From Chitinophaga silvisoli (lineage in GTDB: Bacteria; Bacteroidota; Bacteroidia; Chitinophagales; Chitinophagaceae), in assembly GCF_003412465.1 (NCBI RefSeq), contig NZ_QTJV01000003.1, forward strand, positions 1-64,000: a stretch of DNA of 64,000 bases, in the 5' to 3' direction. Under the pieces are notes generated by a model that was not told the origin of the DNA, searched no databases, and saw only the letters and a list, made by a program, of their open reading frames with translations. Each line of letters begins with the position of its first letter. Position 1 is the stretch's first letter. Shown one piece after another: positions 7,146 to 16,104 of the stretch. The position numbers and the translations under genes are program-made.

Positions 7146-7625
7146 AAAATTGGTTTTGGGGTTTGGAGCTAACAATAATCAATGTTAAAGAATAGTAGTC
7201 AGATACCCTGCGTCTTTTATACTAATTGAGTACTAATACATCATATTACCGACACTATAAGGTCACTTCAATATCAATTCGATATTGAAGTGACCTTATA
7301 GTGTACTTATAGTGTTCTTTTGATGATAGGATGGTATAAAAGCCAGATAGGAGATCAGAACCTTTCCATGGCCTTTGGTTTAACTACATAATAAAATGAT
7401 TCAGATGGAGAATGCTTTTTTTGACGGGAGCTTAGTTTTTTGACAACCTGGTTAATGGAGTAAAACAGTTTGATTTGAAAGTGTTTACAACAACTTTTCA
7501 GTTACCGGATTGATCAATAAAATCCATTAATGGGCCAAAATTGATGCTGAATTAACATTATTTAACTATAGTTTGCTTTAAACTACTTAATTTGTAACTA
7601 GTCTGATTATTAAAACATACAAATT
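7146..7625. other. 480-bp intergenic region with a long palindrome
   Basis: Divergent upstream region of the hypothetical gene on the - strand and the EF-hand gene on the + strand. It contains the perfect inverted repeat at 7252-7304, AT-rich sequence, and no supported open frame. I found no exact TTTG-N19-TAnnTTTG promoter; TAGTTTG and TTAATTTG near 7569-7594 are partial -7 matches for the EF-hand gene. Confidence 0.5.
7252..7304. repeat. Perfect 24-bp inverted repeat with 5-base spacer
   Basis: Arms 7252-7275 and 7281-7304 are exact reverse complements (outer part ACACTATAAGGTCACTTC) around AATTC. The right arm's last ten bases, CTTATAGTGT, recur directly at 7306-7315. There is no T-run after it, so it is not a typical intrinsic terminator. 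A cruciform, protein-binding or small-mobile-element remnant are possibilities. Confidence 0.85.
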
Positions 7626-7931
7626 ATGAGCAAGAAAATCCTGTTATCAGTAAGTCTTTTAGTAGCATGTGCATTTGTATCAGTAAGTGTGAACGCACAA
7701 GATCATAAAGATCATAAGAAAGATCCCGAAAAGTACATCAAGAAATTAGATGCAAATAACGATGGAAAGATCAGCAAAGACGAAGCAGATAAAGCTGAAA
7801 AAGGTAAACTGAAAGATCACTTTGCCAAAGTTGATGTGAATAAGGATGGTTTTATTGATAAAGCTGAATTGGAAACTTACTGGAAGAATAAGCAAGCAGC
7901 CAAGGAAGCAAAGAAACAGCAAAAGTCATAA
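7626..7931 (+). CDS. Secreted EF-hand protein
   Basis: 101 aa with a signal peptide (residues 1-24, ending VSVNA). Two EF-hand loops have all ligand positions: residues 42-53 ([12 protein letters not shown]) and 70-81 ([12 protein letters not shown]). The tail is Lys/Ala-rich and helical. It is probably a periplasmic or surface calcium-binding protein. It is monocistronic with its own terminator, and the target is unknown. Confidence 0.85.
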   Translation: MSKKILLSVSLLVACAFVSVSVNAQDHKDHKKDPEKYIKKLDANNDGKISKDEADKAEKGKLKDHFAKVDVNKDGFIDKAELETYWKNKQAAKEAKKQQKS

Positions 7932-7932
7932 C

Positions 7933-7967
7933 AAAAAAGGAGATGAAAAATATTCATCTCCTTTTTT
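7933..7967 (+). terminator. Intrinsic terminator after the EF-hand gene
   Basis: A 15-bp perfect stem (7933-7947 with 7953-7967, core AGGAGATGAA) and a 5-base loop, ending in six T, two bases after the stop codon. Confidence 0.85.
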
Positions 7968-8084
7968 GTAGCCCCGGGAAATTTATCTTACGCCCGTTTA
8001 CTCTTAAAATAATACTGTTTCAGCCCCGGTCGCTTACGCAAGGTTTGCTGACTTTATTTATAGCCAGCTGGCTGAACTCTGGCT

Positions 8085-8516
8085 TTACCGGGATACTATA
8101 ATATTAGAATATAGTTTGTGTTCCGCGGGATGATCTCCTATGGTGGTCAGGAACATATATCTGACAATTGTCTCCTTTGTTTTTCTGGCATCTTTTTTTG
8201 TGACTTCACCGGAATAGATGGTAGTCCCTATTAACACCCTAAACGTCAAGGTTTCATTAGGTAAAATTCTTGCAACGGTAGTATTAGGATTTTCAACATT
8301 GCAAAAAACGTCATAATCGTTAGATACCCACTTTTTACCAAATAATTGTTGTTTATATATTGAGAAGAAAAGTGTATCATTTAAAGAAACGTTTTGAACT
8401 TCCAGTAAAGCGCTGTCAGCTGATATATTAGATGCCTTAATAATCATAGGCTGGCTCTGGCCATACAATTTTCCGGCAAACATTATAAGTATGAATATGA
8501 ACATTATTTTTCTCAT
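8085..8516 (-). CDS. Small exported protein, possible immunity partner
   Basis: 143 aa with an N-terminal signal peptide (residues 1-19, ending KLYGQ). The rest is beta-rich (SADSALLEVQNVSLNDTLFFSI) with no recognised domain. Its start overlaps the stop of the upstream transglutaminase/Rhs-core/transpeptidase gene by 4 bp, so the two are translationally coupled. An exported protein directly downstream of a toxin-like C-terminal domain acting in the envelope fits an immunity role. That is inference from position alone. Confidence 0.6.
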   Translation of the reverse strand: MRKIMFIFILIMFAGKLYGQSQPMIIKASNISADSALLEVQNVSLNDTLFFSIYKQQLFGKKWVSNDYDVFCNVENPNTTVARILPNETLTFRVLIGTTIYSGEVTKKDARKTKETIVRYMFLTTIGDHPAEHKLYSNIIVSR

Positions 8517-10501
8517 GAGCTTGTTTTGGTATCCTTTTTTGTTCCGCCAACTGTTTTATGATTAGGGGATGGGTATTTAACCATCACCTCGATCTGATCA
8601 TTACCAGCCTCTTTATATTCTTTCAGTTTATCAAAAAGGGTTGTTTCACACTCCGTGCATCCATGCGAATAGCCTTTTTCTGAGTCATGAAAATAAAAAG
8701 AATTTAAATTTCTTTGCTTTGAAGTTGCGCCTGTAACATTGACTGGATCAAGATGTGCACGTTTCTTTCCCCAATCTGCATAGGTCCATCTCCAGCCCTT
8801 CTTTTTTGGATCGGGATTCATCACAAAGTCTGGTATTTTTTCTATGCCGCCTTCGGGACTTCCCACCAAGTCGCCTTTGTCGTTTGCATTTGCTACCCGG
8901 TCAAAGTCCGGTTTTAGATTTATTTTATATTTCCCTTCAGGAGTAGGCCCTACATCACTTTTATCCTGATACATCGCTATTCGGGTATCTACTATTTTAT
9001 ATTCTTTATGACCATCAGGCCATGTTGAAGTTTGAATTGTTTTATCCATGCCAGAGGTTGCTTTGTAAACGGCTAAGAGATTTTTTTTATCACCGTATTG
9101 TCCTCCATACCAAAATATCTTATTTCCCGTAGATAATATCCAGTCGTCTCCATCAGGATCAACACGGCTTATGGGATTATTTTCTACAAAGTTATAGGGA
9201 GATGCGTTAGGGAATTTCTTCGCCATAGGGTCTATACTCCACCCAAAAATGGCCAGATCAAAATTGTATTGATTATGAACAGCATCTTCTTTTAGAAAAG
9301 CAGTGATTTTTCTGGTTTGGGTATCGAATTCAGTGTGACCAAATATTTCTTTTCTCCTGGTAGTAATCTCCTCATCAAATAGTCCGTTTGATAGTCCAAT
9401 ATACCGGGTGTTTTTCAGCCGTTTGGAGATATGAATAATTGTATCTTGCTGCCAGCCATTAAGCAGCATGTTTTTTACATTAGCAGGCATTTCTCTATAG
9501 CCCATATCATATACATGACTGATCCATTGTTGGTATGCTGTAAACTCCCGTGTAGTTTCAAGTTGTTTAAATGTTTGATGTTGCTGCGTCAATCTGCCTT
9601 CCAGTAATGCCGACTTAAACAGCATCGCGTTCAGGTTATGGTCGTCATACTTTAAGGCCGTTTTTACGCAGGAATCGAGGAAATAATCGTCATGAATGCC
9701 AAATTTATATTCATACCCCTTGGCAAGGTATATTAAACAAAGTGTGATCGATTGCTTAAGATCTAATTCTCTCAGGGCAATTCCATTTTTTACAGATTCG
9801 GTCGTACTATGTGTAAGTGTTTCAATAGTGCCAACGCCAGGGAACGATCCGTTTGAAAGTTCAATGTTGTATTTTATGCCATTATTATCCTTATGAACGA
9901 TATAGATATGTCCGGGTGCGGTACAAAGCGCTGCATCTGTATTAAATCTTTCTGAGAAAATTTTAAACAGTGAGGCCAATGCGAAACAGTTCCCCGTTTG
10001 CTTATTCAACAGATTAATAACCTGGGTGTTCCGCCAGTCGTTGGTGCCCAGGGGATCATTATAAGCATACTTGAATTGCTTATACTTGAATAATTTTTTC
10101 TCGGGCCATAGTATTATACCGGGTTTTGTAATATAACTGTAGATGGCATAGTTCATTAACGCTTTTTCATATTCCTCACGTTTCAGTTTTTTATTCTCCA
10201 GCAGCTTGCCTGTTGGTTGCTGGCCGGAGCTGTCTTTCAATGTTTCATAAAGCTGCATAATGTTATTGGCATGCAAATCGAGTATCGTCTTATATGAATC
10301 GTGGTCAACTCCTCCTTCCCACCAGGCATTTTCAATTTCATATATAGCTTCCTCGTAATCCATCTTTTCATGGCCATTTAACATGGCTTCCAAATGCTGT
10401 TTTGCAATGTGAAAATATGATCCGGCGGTTGTATCCTGCTCTGCCTTAGCCGACAATGCAGTTAAGATTACAAAGAGGGTAATAGGTAATAGAGATCTCA
10501 T
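8513..10501 (-). CDS. Secreted transglutaminase-like / Rhs-core / L,D-transpeptidase-like chimera
   Basis: 662 aa. Signal peptide 1-20. Residues ~140-260 are transglutaminase-like: GNCFAL with Cys172 and GHIYIV with His198. Residues 424-452 match the Rhs-repeat-associated core (DPMAKKFPNASPYNFVENN, then RVDPDGD), yet no YD repeats precede it. The C-terminal ~200 residues contain GPTPEGKYKI (518-527), FYFHD with His605 and SHGC at 612-615, resembling the catalytic HG...SHGC of L,D-transpeptidases and Tlde1-type toxins. The layout resembles a polymorphic toxin aimed at peptidoglycan. It lies 2 bp after its paralogue and overlaps the small exported gene downstream. Confidence 0.7.
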   Translation of the reverse strand: MRSLLPITLFVILTALSAKAEQDTTAGSYFHIAKQHLEAMLNGHEKMDYEEAIYEIENAWWEGGVDHDSYKTILDLHANNIMQLYETLKDSSGQQPTGKLLENKKLKREEYEKALMNYAIYSYITKPGIILWPEKKLFKYKQFKYAYNDPLGTNDWRNTQVINLLNKQTGNCFALASLFKIFSERFNTDAALCTAPGHIYIVHKDNNGIKYNIELSNGSFPGVGTIETLTHSTTESVKNGIALRELDLKQSITLCLIYLAKGYEYKFGIHDDYFLDSCVKTALKYDDHNLNAMLFKSALLEGRLTQQHQTFKQLETTREFTAYQQWISHVYDMGYREMPANVKNMLLNGWQQDTIIHISKRLKNTRYIGLSNGLFDEEITTRRKEIFGHTEFDTQTRKITAFLKEDAVHNQYNFDLAIFGWSIDPMAKKFPNASPYNFVENNPISRVDPDGDDWILSTGNKIFWYGGQYGDKKNLLAVYKATSGMDKTIQTSTWPDGHKEYKIVDTRIAMYQDKSDVGPTPEGKYKINLKPDFDRVANANDKGDLVGSPEGGIEKIPDFVMNPDPKKKGWRWTYADWGKKRAHLDPVNVTGATSKQRNLNSFYFHDSEKGYSHGCTECETTLFDKLKEYKEAGNDQIEVMVKYPSPNHKTVGGTKKDTKTSS

Positions 10502-10503
10502 GA

Positions 10504-11850
10504 TTAGTTATTGTATTCGCCTTTAATGAATAGGTTTTTAGTATGTTTTCCACTAATGTTATAGTGGTTTTGGGTCTTTGCTTTGGCTTCCTGCTGCAGC
10601 ATTAATTCTTTATACATTCCTTCAGGCAGTTCCCTGTATCCCAATGTTGTTATATGTGCTTCAGTTTTTAAGTATTGCTGATAGTATTTCTGCGCCAATG
10701 GTACGTTGTCAATATCATCAATACTGCTGATATGATTACTTCGCATTAATCTTAACAGCTCATTTTTAAGATGCATACTATATAGAAACAGGGAGGTGAG
10801 ATTATTATTTTGTGGGAAGTATGGATTGCCGGCCTCCAGGCAGTTTAATAAAAAGGTATCGTCTCCGGTTTTGTCTGTTATTACATATTCAACAGCCAGG
10901 TCAAATATACAGTTAGCAATTATTTGACGTGTATTAAGGGTATCAAGATAAATACCTGAAACAATGGCATCCTTACTGATGAACATGTTATCCATATACC
11001 ATTTGTCAGATATTTCCCAGTTGGTTGTTGCCTCATAATTAACAATATTACCTTTATTGTCCGGGTACTTTATAAAAGAATGATGTGGTGTAGCAGAAAG
11101 ATAAGCTTTTACACCCATAGCCTCAGCCAGCAATAAATATACAGCCGGCATTGACCCACATTGTCCAAACCCTGTGGCTAAACATTTGGTGAGAAACGTG
11201 TTACGGTAGTCTGCTGTTCCTGTGTAATCGTTGTAGTCATAATGGAATGGTTCGTGTTGAATTACCTCCATTGTGGCACCTTTATCTTTATGGTTAACAA
11301 TTTTACTAATAACCAGCGGTTCAGACATGAATCGTTGAATAGCATATTGTACCATATAGCTATCCTTTAAATTTAATTTGTTCTGAACCATCCATGTTTT
11401 AATGAATGCTGCCGACTGAGCGACAATATTATCATATTGTTCTTTGGTCAGGTAAACGTTGCCATATGCCTTTTCAATTATGTAATAGGCATTTGCCAAA
11501 GACAGTTGCGTCTTGCCTGTCAGCATATCTTTCAATTGGTTAAGCGCCAGTTGAAAATTTTCAGTATGCGCCACAGGATAGTGATGATCTTGTGTTGATG
11601 CATAGCCAGATCGTTCTCGCGTGTTTTGGAGCAGGGCGGCTATTTCTTCTTGTTTTTTTGCAATAATAGAATCGATGTTGGCGGCCTTTATACTATTGTT
11701 TGAACTAATAGGCCATCCATTCACTTTCAAAGGAGTGCCAATGGGCTGGTAATTATTCTGCTGCGGTACCGGGGGGCGTTTTATCTGACTTAAGCTTCGG
11801 ACTGGAGCATAGAATATAAGGGTTAATATCAGTAATATTCTTACAGGCAT
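10504..11850 (-). CDS. Secreted transglutaminase-like protein
   Basis: 448 aa with a signal peptide (residues 1-21). The stretch YNDYTGTADYRNTFLTK leading to GQCGS (Cys231), then PHHSFIKY (His257) and NYEAT (271-275), is a transglutaminase-like Cys-His-(Asn/Asp) arrangement. The next gene has the matching YNDPLGTNDWRNTQV-GNCFAL-GHIYIV series, so the two are paralogues. This one lacks the Rhs-core and SHGC parts and ends at the matching LGYRELPEGMYKELM region (the partner has MGYREMPANVKNML). It is first gene of the operon. It may be an unmodified ancestor, a helper or a processing enzyme; the substrate is unknown. Confidence 0.65.
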   Translation of the reverse strand: MPVRILLILTLIFYAPVRSLSQIKRPPVPQQNNYQPIGTPLKVNGWPISSNNSIKAANIDSIIAKKQEEIAALLQNTRERSGYASTQDHHYPVAHTENFQLALNQLKDMLTGKTQLSLANAYYIIEKAYGNVYLTKEQYDNIVAQSAAFIKTWMVQNKLNLKDSYMVQYAIQRFMSEPLVISKIVNHKDKGATMEVIQHEPFHYDYNDYTGTADYRNTFLTKCLATGFGQCGSMPAVYLLLAEAMGVKAYLSATPHHSFIKYPDNKGNIVNYEATTNWEISDKWYMDNMFISKDAIVSGIYLDTLNTRQIIANCIFDLAVEYVITDKTGDDTFLLNCLEAGNPYFPQNNNLTSLFLYSMHLKNELLRLMRSNHISSIDDIDNVPLAQKYYQQYLKTEAHITTLGYRELPEGMYKELMLQQEAKAKTQNHYNISGKHTKNLFIKGEYNN

Positions 11851-11874
11851 TATTTACATAGGGTATAGGACATG

Positions 11875-11888
11875 TAAGTTATAACTTA
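11875..11888. promoter_or_regulatory. 14-bp perfect palindrome upstream of the transglutaminase operon
   Basis: TAAGTTATAACTTA lies 25-38 bp before the start codon of the - strand operon, in an AT-rich leader. Position and symmetry fit an operator; no regulator is identified. Confidence 0.35.
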
Positions 11889-12014
11889 TTTATAATAGAT
11901 AAGCAGGTAGTCTGGATGATAAAATGATTTAATTGAAAAACGATTGATATGTGGCTGGGGTAGGGAACTTCAGAGTATAGTTTTCTTTTTTTTAACCCCG
12001 ACACGGCAAAAGAA

Positions 12015-12047
12015 AAAGGCAATACCAGATAAACCGGCATTGCCTTT
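12015..12047 (-). terminator. Intrinsic terminator of tRNA-Arg(CCT)
   Basis: On the - strand, AAAGGCAATGCC pairs with GGTATTGCCTTT (one wobble) and is followed by TTTCTTTT, 14 bp after the tRNA 3' end. Confidence 0.7.
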
Positions 12048-12060
12048 AAAATCTTTTTTG

Positions 12061-12132
12061 TAGCCCGGACAAGAATCGAACTTGTATCTAAAGTTTAGGA
12101 AACTTCTATTCTATCCATTGAACTACCGGGCC
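12061..12132 (-). tRNA. tRNA-Arg, anticodon CCT
   Basis: Read on the - strand: acceptor GGCCCGG pairs with CCGGGCT (first pair G-U), the D arm is AGTTCAATGGATAGAAT, the anticodon loop is TTCCTAA (CCT, decoding AGG), the T arm is ACAAGTTCGATTCTTGT, and the discriminator is A. CCA is not encoded. Confidence 0.93.
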
Positions 12133-12207
12133 GTCACTTTAGGAAAAACCCTCCTTTAGCGGAGTGCAAAAGTAAAGGATTTTTCCAAAATTCCTTCACA
12201 CAATTAA

Positions 12208-13992
12208 TTAATTATAGATTTTCTCAATCTGATCTGCATATTTCTGGGCAATCACTTTCCGCTTTACTTTCAGTGTCCCCGACAGCTCTCCTTTGGCAAT
12301 CGTCCACTCCGCAGGTAGTAACTCGAACTTCTTCACCTGCTCAATATGGCTAAAGTAGGCATTGTATTTTTCCACAATCTGTTGGTACAGGGTCTGTACC
12401 TCCGGCAGGCGGCACAGTGCCTCATGATCACTCAGCTGGATCCCTTTTTTATGCGCCCAGCGTTCCAGTTGGGGGAAGGAAGGTACAATCAGTGCCCCGG
12501 TAAATTTCCGGTCTTCGCCCACCACCATCATCTGCTCGATGAAGATCGATTCCTTGAACTTGTTTTCAATCGGCTGGGGGGCTACGAACTTACCACCAGA
12601 GGTTTTGAACAGTTCCTTTTTACGGTCGGTGATCTTCAAGTATTTGTTATTGACCAGCACCCCGATATCTCCTGTATGGAACCAGCCATCTTTAATGGCT
12701 TCGGCAGTCAGGTCGGGGCGTTTATAGTAGCCGATGGTCACATTCGGGCCTTTTACCAGGATCTCCCCATCTTCGGCGATCTTCACCTCCACGTTGTTAA
12801 TCAGTGGGCCTACGGTGCCAAACATGCGGTCTTTTTCTTCTGTGCGGTTCACGCTGATTACGGGTGAAGTTTCCGTCAGTCCGTATCCTTCCAGGATCGG
12901 GATCTTTGCGGCGGTAAAGATTTTCAGCAATCTTACCTGGCAGGCGGCAGAGCCGACTACGATCACATCGATGTTTCCACCCAGTGCTTCCCGCCATTTG
13001 CTGAATACGAGCTTGTTGGCCATGGCCAGTTGTACCTTATACCACCAGTTCTGGTCTTTATTGATATCAAATTTCTTACCCAGGTCTACCGCCCAGAAGA
13101 AGAGGGCTCTTTTGATGCCTTTCAGTTCCAGTCCTTTGCCCATGATCCTTTCATACACTTTCTCCAGCAACCGTGGTACGGTGGTGAAGATGCTGGGCTT
13201 TACTTCCCGCAGGTTATCCGCGATGGTTTCCAGGCTTTCCGCATAGTAAATGGGTACGCCGGCAGTCAGGTATACATACGAGACAGTGCGTTCGAAGATA
13301 TGATTGAGGGGGAGGAAACTTAAGGCTTTGGCAGAAGAGTTCACGGGCAGGCAGGGGGTACAGGCATGTACATTGCTCATGATATTTTCGTGGGTCAGCA
13401 TCACGCCTTTGGGGGTTCCGGTAGTACCTGAGGTATAAATGACGGTAGCTAATTGTGCCGGATCGATGCTGTCCCTGATAGCTGCTATTTTTGGGAAGTC
13501 CGCTTCGTCGGCCATGGCGGGAATTTCCAGCCAGTGGCGTGTACCGGGCACCTGGTTGAAGGTAAATACTTCCCTGAGGTGTGGTAGCTTGCTGCGGATG
13601 GCCGAGACTTTGTCGTAAAGGTCTTTGTCGCTTACAAAGAGCAGGCTGGCGGCGGCATCGTTCAGGATGTATTCCAGGTCGTGATCGCTCAGTGTTGGGT
13701 AAATCGGGGCGAGTACGGCTCCTGCCTGCTGGCAGGCCAGATCCGTAATGAGCCACTCGGGGCGGTTGGGGGATAGGATGGCTATTTTGTCCACTGCTTC
13801 CGGGGAGCGGTCGGTCTTTCCAATTCCTAATTTCAACAAGCCTGCACTAAAGCGGAGTGTCAGATCGGCTACATCCTGTGTGCTGTATTTCTTCCAGACG
13901 TTGTTTTCTTTTCCTACCAGCATGTCAGCTTTTGGAAAGTGCGCCAGCTGGTATGCAATGATGTCGAATAATCTCCTTGGCTGATCAGTCAT
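12208..13992 (-). CDS. Long-chain fatty-acid--CoA ligase (AMP-forming)
   Basis: 594 aa adenylate-forming enzyme of the FadD15/long-chain acyl-CoA synthetase type. The phosphate-binding loop YTSGTTGTPKGVMLTHE is at residues ~186-202, the A5 motif is GYGLTETSPVISV, and GWFHTGDIG and DRKKELFKTSGGKFVAP form the C-terminal hinge region. Length is normal for the family. It activates free fatty acids with ATP and CoA for beta-oxidation or lipid synthesis, in the cytoplasm or at the inner membrane. The 2TM-protein gene lies 15 bp upstream on the same strand, so co-transcription is likely. Confidence 0.92.
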   Translation of the reverse strand: MTDQPRRLFDIIAYQLAHFPKADMLVGKENNVWKKYSTQDVADLTLRFSAGLLKLGIGKTDRSPEAVDKIAILSPNRPEWLITDLACQQAGAVLAPIYPTLSDHDLEYILNDAAASLLFVSDKDLYDKVSAIRSKLPHLREVFTFNQVPGTRHWLEIPAMADEADFPKIAAIRDSIDPAQLATVIYTSGTTGTPKGVMLTHENIMSNVHACTPCLPVNSSAKALSFLPLNHIFERTVSYVYLTAGVPIYYAESLETIADNLREVKPSIFTTVPRLLEKVYERIMGKGLELKGIKRALFFWAVDLGKKFDINKDQNWWYKVQLAMANKLVFSKWREALGGNIDVIVVGSAACQVRLLKIFTAAKIPILEGYGLTETSPVISVNRTEEKDRMFGTVGPLINNVEVKIAEDGEILVKGPNVTIGYYKRPDLTAEAIKDGWFHTGDIGVLVNNKYLKITDRKKELFKTSGGKFVAPQPIENKFKESIFIEQMMVVGEDRKFTGALIVPSFPQLERWAHKKGIQLSDHEALCRLPEVQTLYQQIVEKYNAYFSHIEQVKKFELLPAEWTIAKGELSGTLKVKRKVIAQKYADQIEKIYN

Positions 13993-14007
13993 ATTGCTTT
14001 TGGTTTA

Positions 14008-14298
14008 TTACAGGCCTCTGTGTTCCTTCTCCGCTTGCAATCGCTCATATTCTTTGAGTGTATCACCAAACGGGTCGCGGTGGAAGGCATTGAAGTATTG
14101 GAATGCAATGGCCAAACCCCATCCCAGTCCTGGCCATACCGGCCATGGTGTACCTCCATAATAGTGACCAGTGGTAGCATACCAGATAGCCCAGAAGAAG
14201 AGGTTCATAACGAGGTATACAATCAGGGAATTCTTAAACGCTATTCTGGATTTTGCAATCTTCCAGAGCCTTTCATCCCTTTGTTGTGTAGTTTCCAT
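14008..14298 (-). CDS. 2TM domain protein
   Basis: 96 aa with two hydrophobic segments (about residues 22-42 and 55-70), a Trp/Gly-rich turn (PVWPGLGWG) and charged ends. This matches the 2TM domain common in Bacteroidota, either alone or on histidine kinases. The stand-alone form has no defined function. It lies just upstream of the acyl-CoA ligase gene. Confidence 0.8.
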   Translation of the reverse strand: METTQQRDERLWKIAKSRIAFKNSLIVYLVMNLFFWAIWYATTGHYYGGTPWPVWPGLGWGLAIAFQYFNAFHRDPFGDTLKEYERLQAEKEHRGL

Positions 14299-14655
14299 AT
14301 GTTTCGTGGTTTAAAAGATAGGCGCGTCACTAAATATAGATAATTTTTTTGAAATATCCCGGGGGCCACAACAACTGCAATAACATTTCAGCAGAACCGG
14401 TTAATTTTGATCAGACAACCTAACAGACAGACTACTAGCAACATTATAACTACCAGATCAGCGCATTACGACATTCCACGGATTACACTTAAACTTATTG
14501 ACGATCATCACACGCAACGATATTCAAAGATTGTGTCTTAATGGTTATTTAATTGATGAAACCCAGGGCGTTTTGTTTAATAATGCACTCACCAGTCCCT
14601 GGTGATAAACTTATCCTTTATCATTAGGGACCGGTGAGCTGGTTTTTACAACAAA
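14299..14655. other. 357-bp intergenic region
   Basis: Upstream region of the 2TM/acyl-CoA ligase pair and 3' flank of the MFS gene. Apart from the imperfect hairpin at 14588-14638, I see no gene, tRNA or exact promoter match. Confidence 0.5.
14588..14638. terminator. Long imperfect hairpin after the MFS gene
   Basis: Arms 14588-14609 and 14617-14638 (22 nt each, loop CTTATCC) pair apart from one A-C mismatch and two G-U wobbles. It begins 17 bp beyond the MFS stop on the - strand. The T-rich run (GGTTTTTA) is on the + strand side, so its efficiency for the - strand gene is uncertain. Confidence 0.5.
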
Positions 14656-15870
14656 CTACTTCCTGGATTTCTCGATATCCGGCAGTAATCCTGTTAATAA
14701 GCCTATCAATGGCAGATAGGCGCATAACTGGAATACGTAATCTATGCCCCTACTATCCGCAATGTTTCCCAGTACGGCGGAGCCGATACCTCCCATACCG
14801 AATGCAAGTCCGAAGAACAGACCGGCTATCATCCCTACCTTGCCGGGCACTAACTCCTGCGCATATACCAGTATTGCAGAGAAAGCAGATGATAGTATAA
14901 CTCCTATGAATATACTCAGCACGCATGTCCACATCAGGTTTGCATGTGGCAGCAGCAATGAGAAAGGGGCTACGCCAAGGATGGAAATCCAGATCACATA
15001 TTTACGTCCGATCCGGTCGCCCAGTGGCCCGCCAAAGAAGGTGCCTGCTGCTACGGCAAAGAGGAATACAAACAGGTAGATCTGTGAAGACTGTACGCTT
15101 ATATTAAACTTGTGCATGAGATAGAAAGTATAGTAGCTGGTCATACCTGCCATGTAGAAGTACTTGGAGAAGACCAGGACCAGCAGGATGCTCAGTGCAA
15201 AAATCACCCTGCCACGGGAAAGGTGATTGTCTGTATGTACCTGTACTTTTTTAGGTTTCAGGCGATGTGTATTTTGTTTATACCAGGAGCCGATATTGAT
15301 CATTACCACAATTGCAAGGATGGCCAGTACGGAGAACCAGCTCAGGCTGGACTGTCCATGTGGTACTATAATCATCGCTGCCAGCAGGGGTCCCAGAGAG
15401 CTACCGGCATTACCACCCAGCTGGAAGAGTGATTGAGCCAGGCCATGCTGTCCGCCGGAAGCCATATGCGCCAGGCGGCTGGATTCAGGATGGAATACGG
15501 AGGAACCGACACCTACAAGGCCTACAGAGAATAATACAAAGTAGAAGTTGTGGGCCTGTGAGAGACATACAAGACCTAGTAAAGTAAAGCCCATGCCTAT
15601 GATCAGGGAATAAGGCTGTGGTTTTTTGTCGGTGTACAAGCCTACCAGTGGTTGCAGCAGGGAGGCGGTGAGCTGGTAAGTCAGCGTGATGTAGCCTACC
15701 TGGCTAAAGTTGAGATGCAGTGAATCTTTTACGATTGGATAAATGGCAGGGATCAGTGACTGGATAGCATCATTGATCAGATGAGAGAAGCTGAGGGCCA
15801 ATAGAACAGAGAATACGGTCCTCTCAGCGGCCTGTTGTACAGGTGCTTTAGCAGTGGCGATCTTTTCCAT
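14656..15870 (-). CDS. MFS transporter, fosmidomycin-resistance (Fsr) type
   Basis: About 404 aa from MEKIATAK (a longer frame reaches 15903). Twelve hydrophobic segments; the early FSHLINDAIQSLIPAIYPIVK, QVGYITLTYQLTASLLQP and GVGSSVFHPESSRLAHMASGG stretches are characteristic of the Fsr family of drug-efflux major facilitators. It sits in the inner membrane and is probably a proton-coupled exporter; the true substrate is unknown. Monocistronic. Confidence 0.85.
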   Translation of the reverse strand: MEKIATAKAPVQQAAERTVFSVLLALSFSHLINDAIQSLIPAIYPIVKDSLHLNFSQVGYITLTYQLTASLLQPLVGLYTDKKPQPYSLIIGMGFTLLGLVCLSQAHNFYFVLFSVGLVGVGSSVFHPESSRLAHMASGGQHGLAQSLFQLGGNAGSSLGPLLAAMIIVPHGQSSLSWFSVLAILAIVVMINIGSWYKQNTHRLKPKKVQVHTDNHLSRGRVIFALSILLVLVFSKYFYMAGMTSYYTFYLMHKFNISVQSSQIYLFVFLFAVAAGTFFGGPLGDRIGRKYVIWISILGVAPFSLLLPHANLMWTCVLSIFIGVILSSAFSAILVYAQELVPGKVGMIAGLFFGLAFGMGGIGSAVLGNIADSRGIDYVFQLCAYLPLIGLLTGLLPDIEKSRK

Positions 15871-16104
15871 ATAATGTATCAGTGAAAAAATAGGTAATAA
15901 CATCCCTGGACCGCTTCCCTGCAGTGGGGGGCGGAAATAACCGGAATTGGTATTACTGGTTGAGAATTTGGATTTGTCTGTATTTGTGCCTGATAATTTT
16001 CAATGCTCATTGGAATTATCAAAGAACAAGTACACTGGTTATAAATTAAAAGATATAATGAGTGTTATTTATACTCTCTCTCTCATTTCCTTGTCTGGTA
16101 ATCT

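Larger units (their letters stand above)
11851..12207. other. 357-bp region holding a palindrome, a tRNA and its terminator
   Basis: From left to right it contains the leader of the transglutaminase operon with the palindrome at 11875-11888, a hairpin terminator at 12015-12047 and tRNA-Arg at 12061-12132, then the 3' flank of the acyl-CoA ligase gene. I see no other gene. Confidence 0.6.

Noticed and set aside
14656..15870. Antibiotic-resistance determinant
   Set aside because: The protein is Fsr-like, but such transporters are common in chromosomes and the sequence alone does not show resistance.
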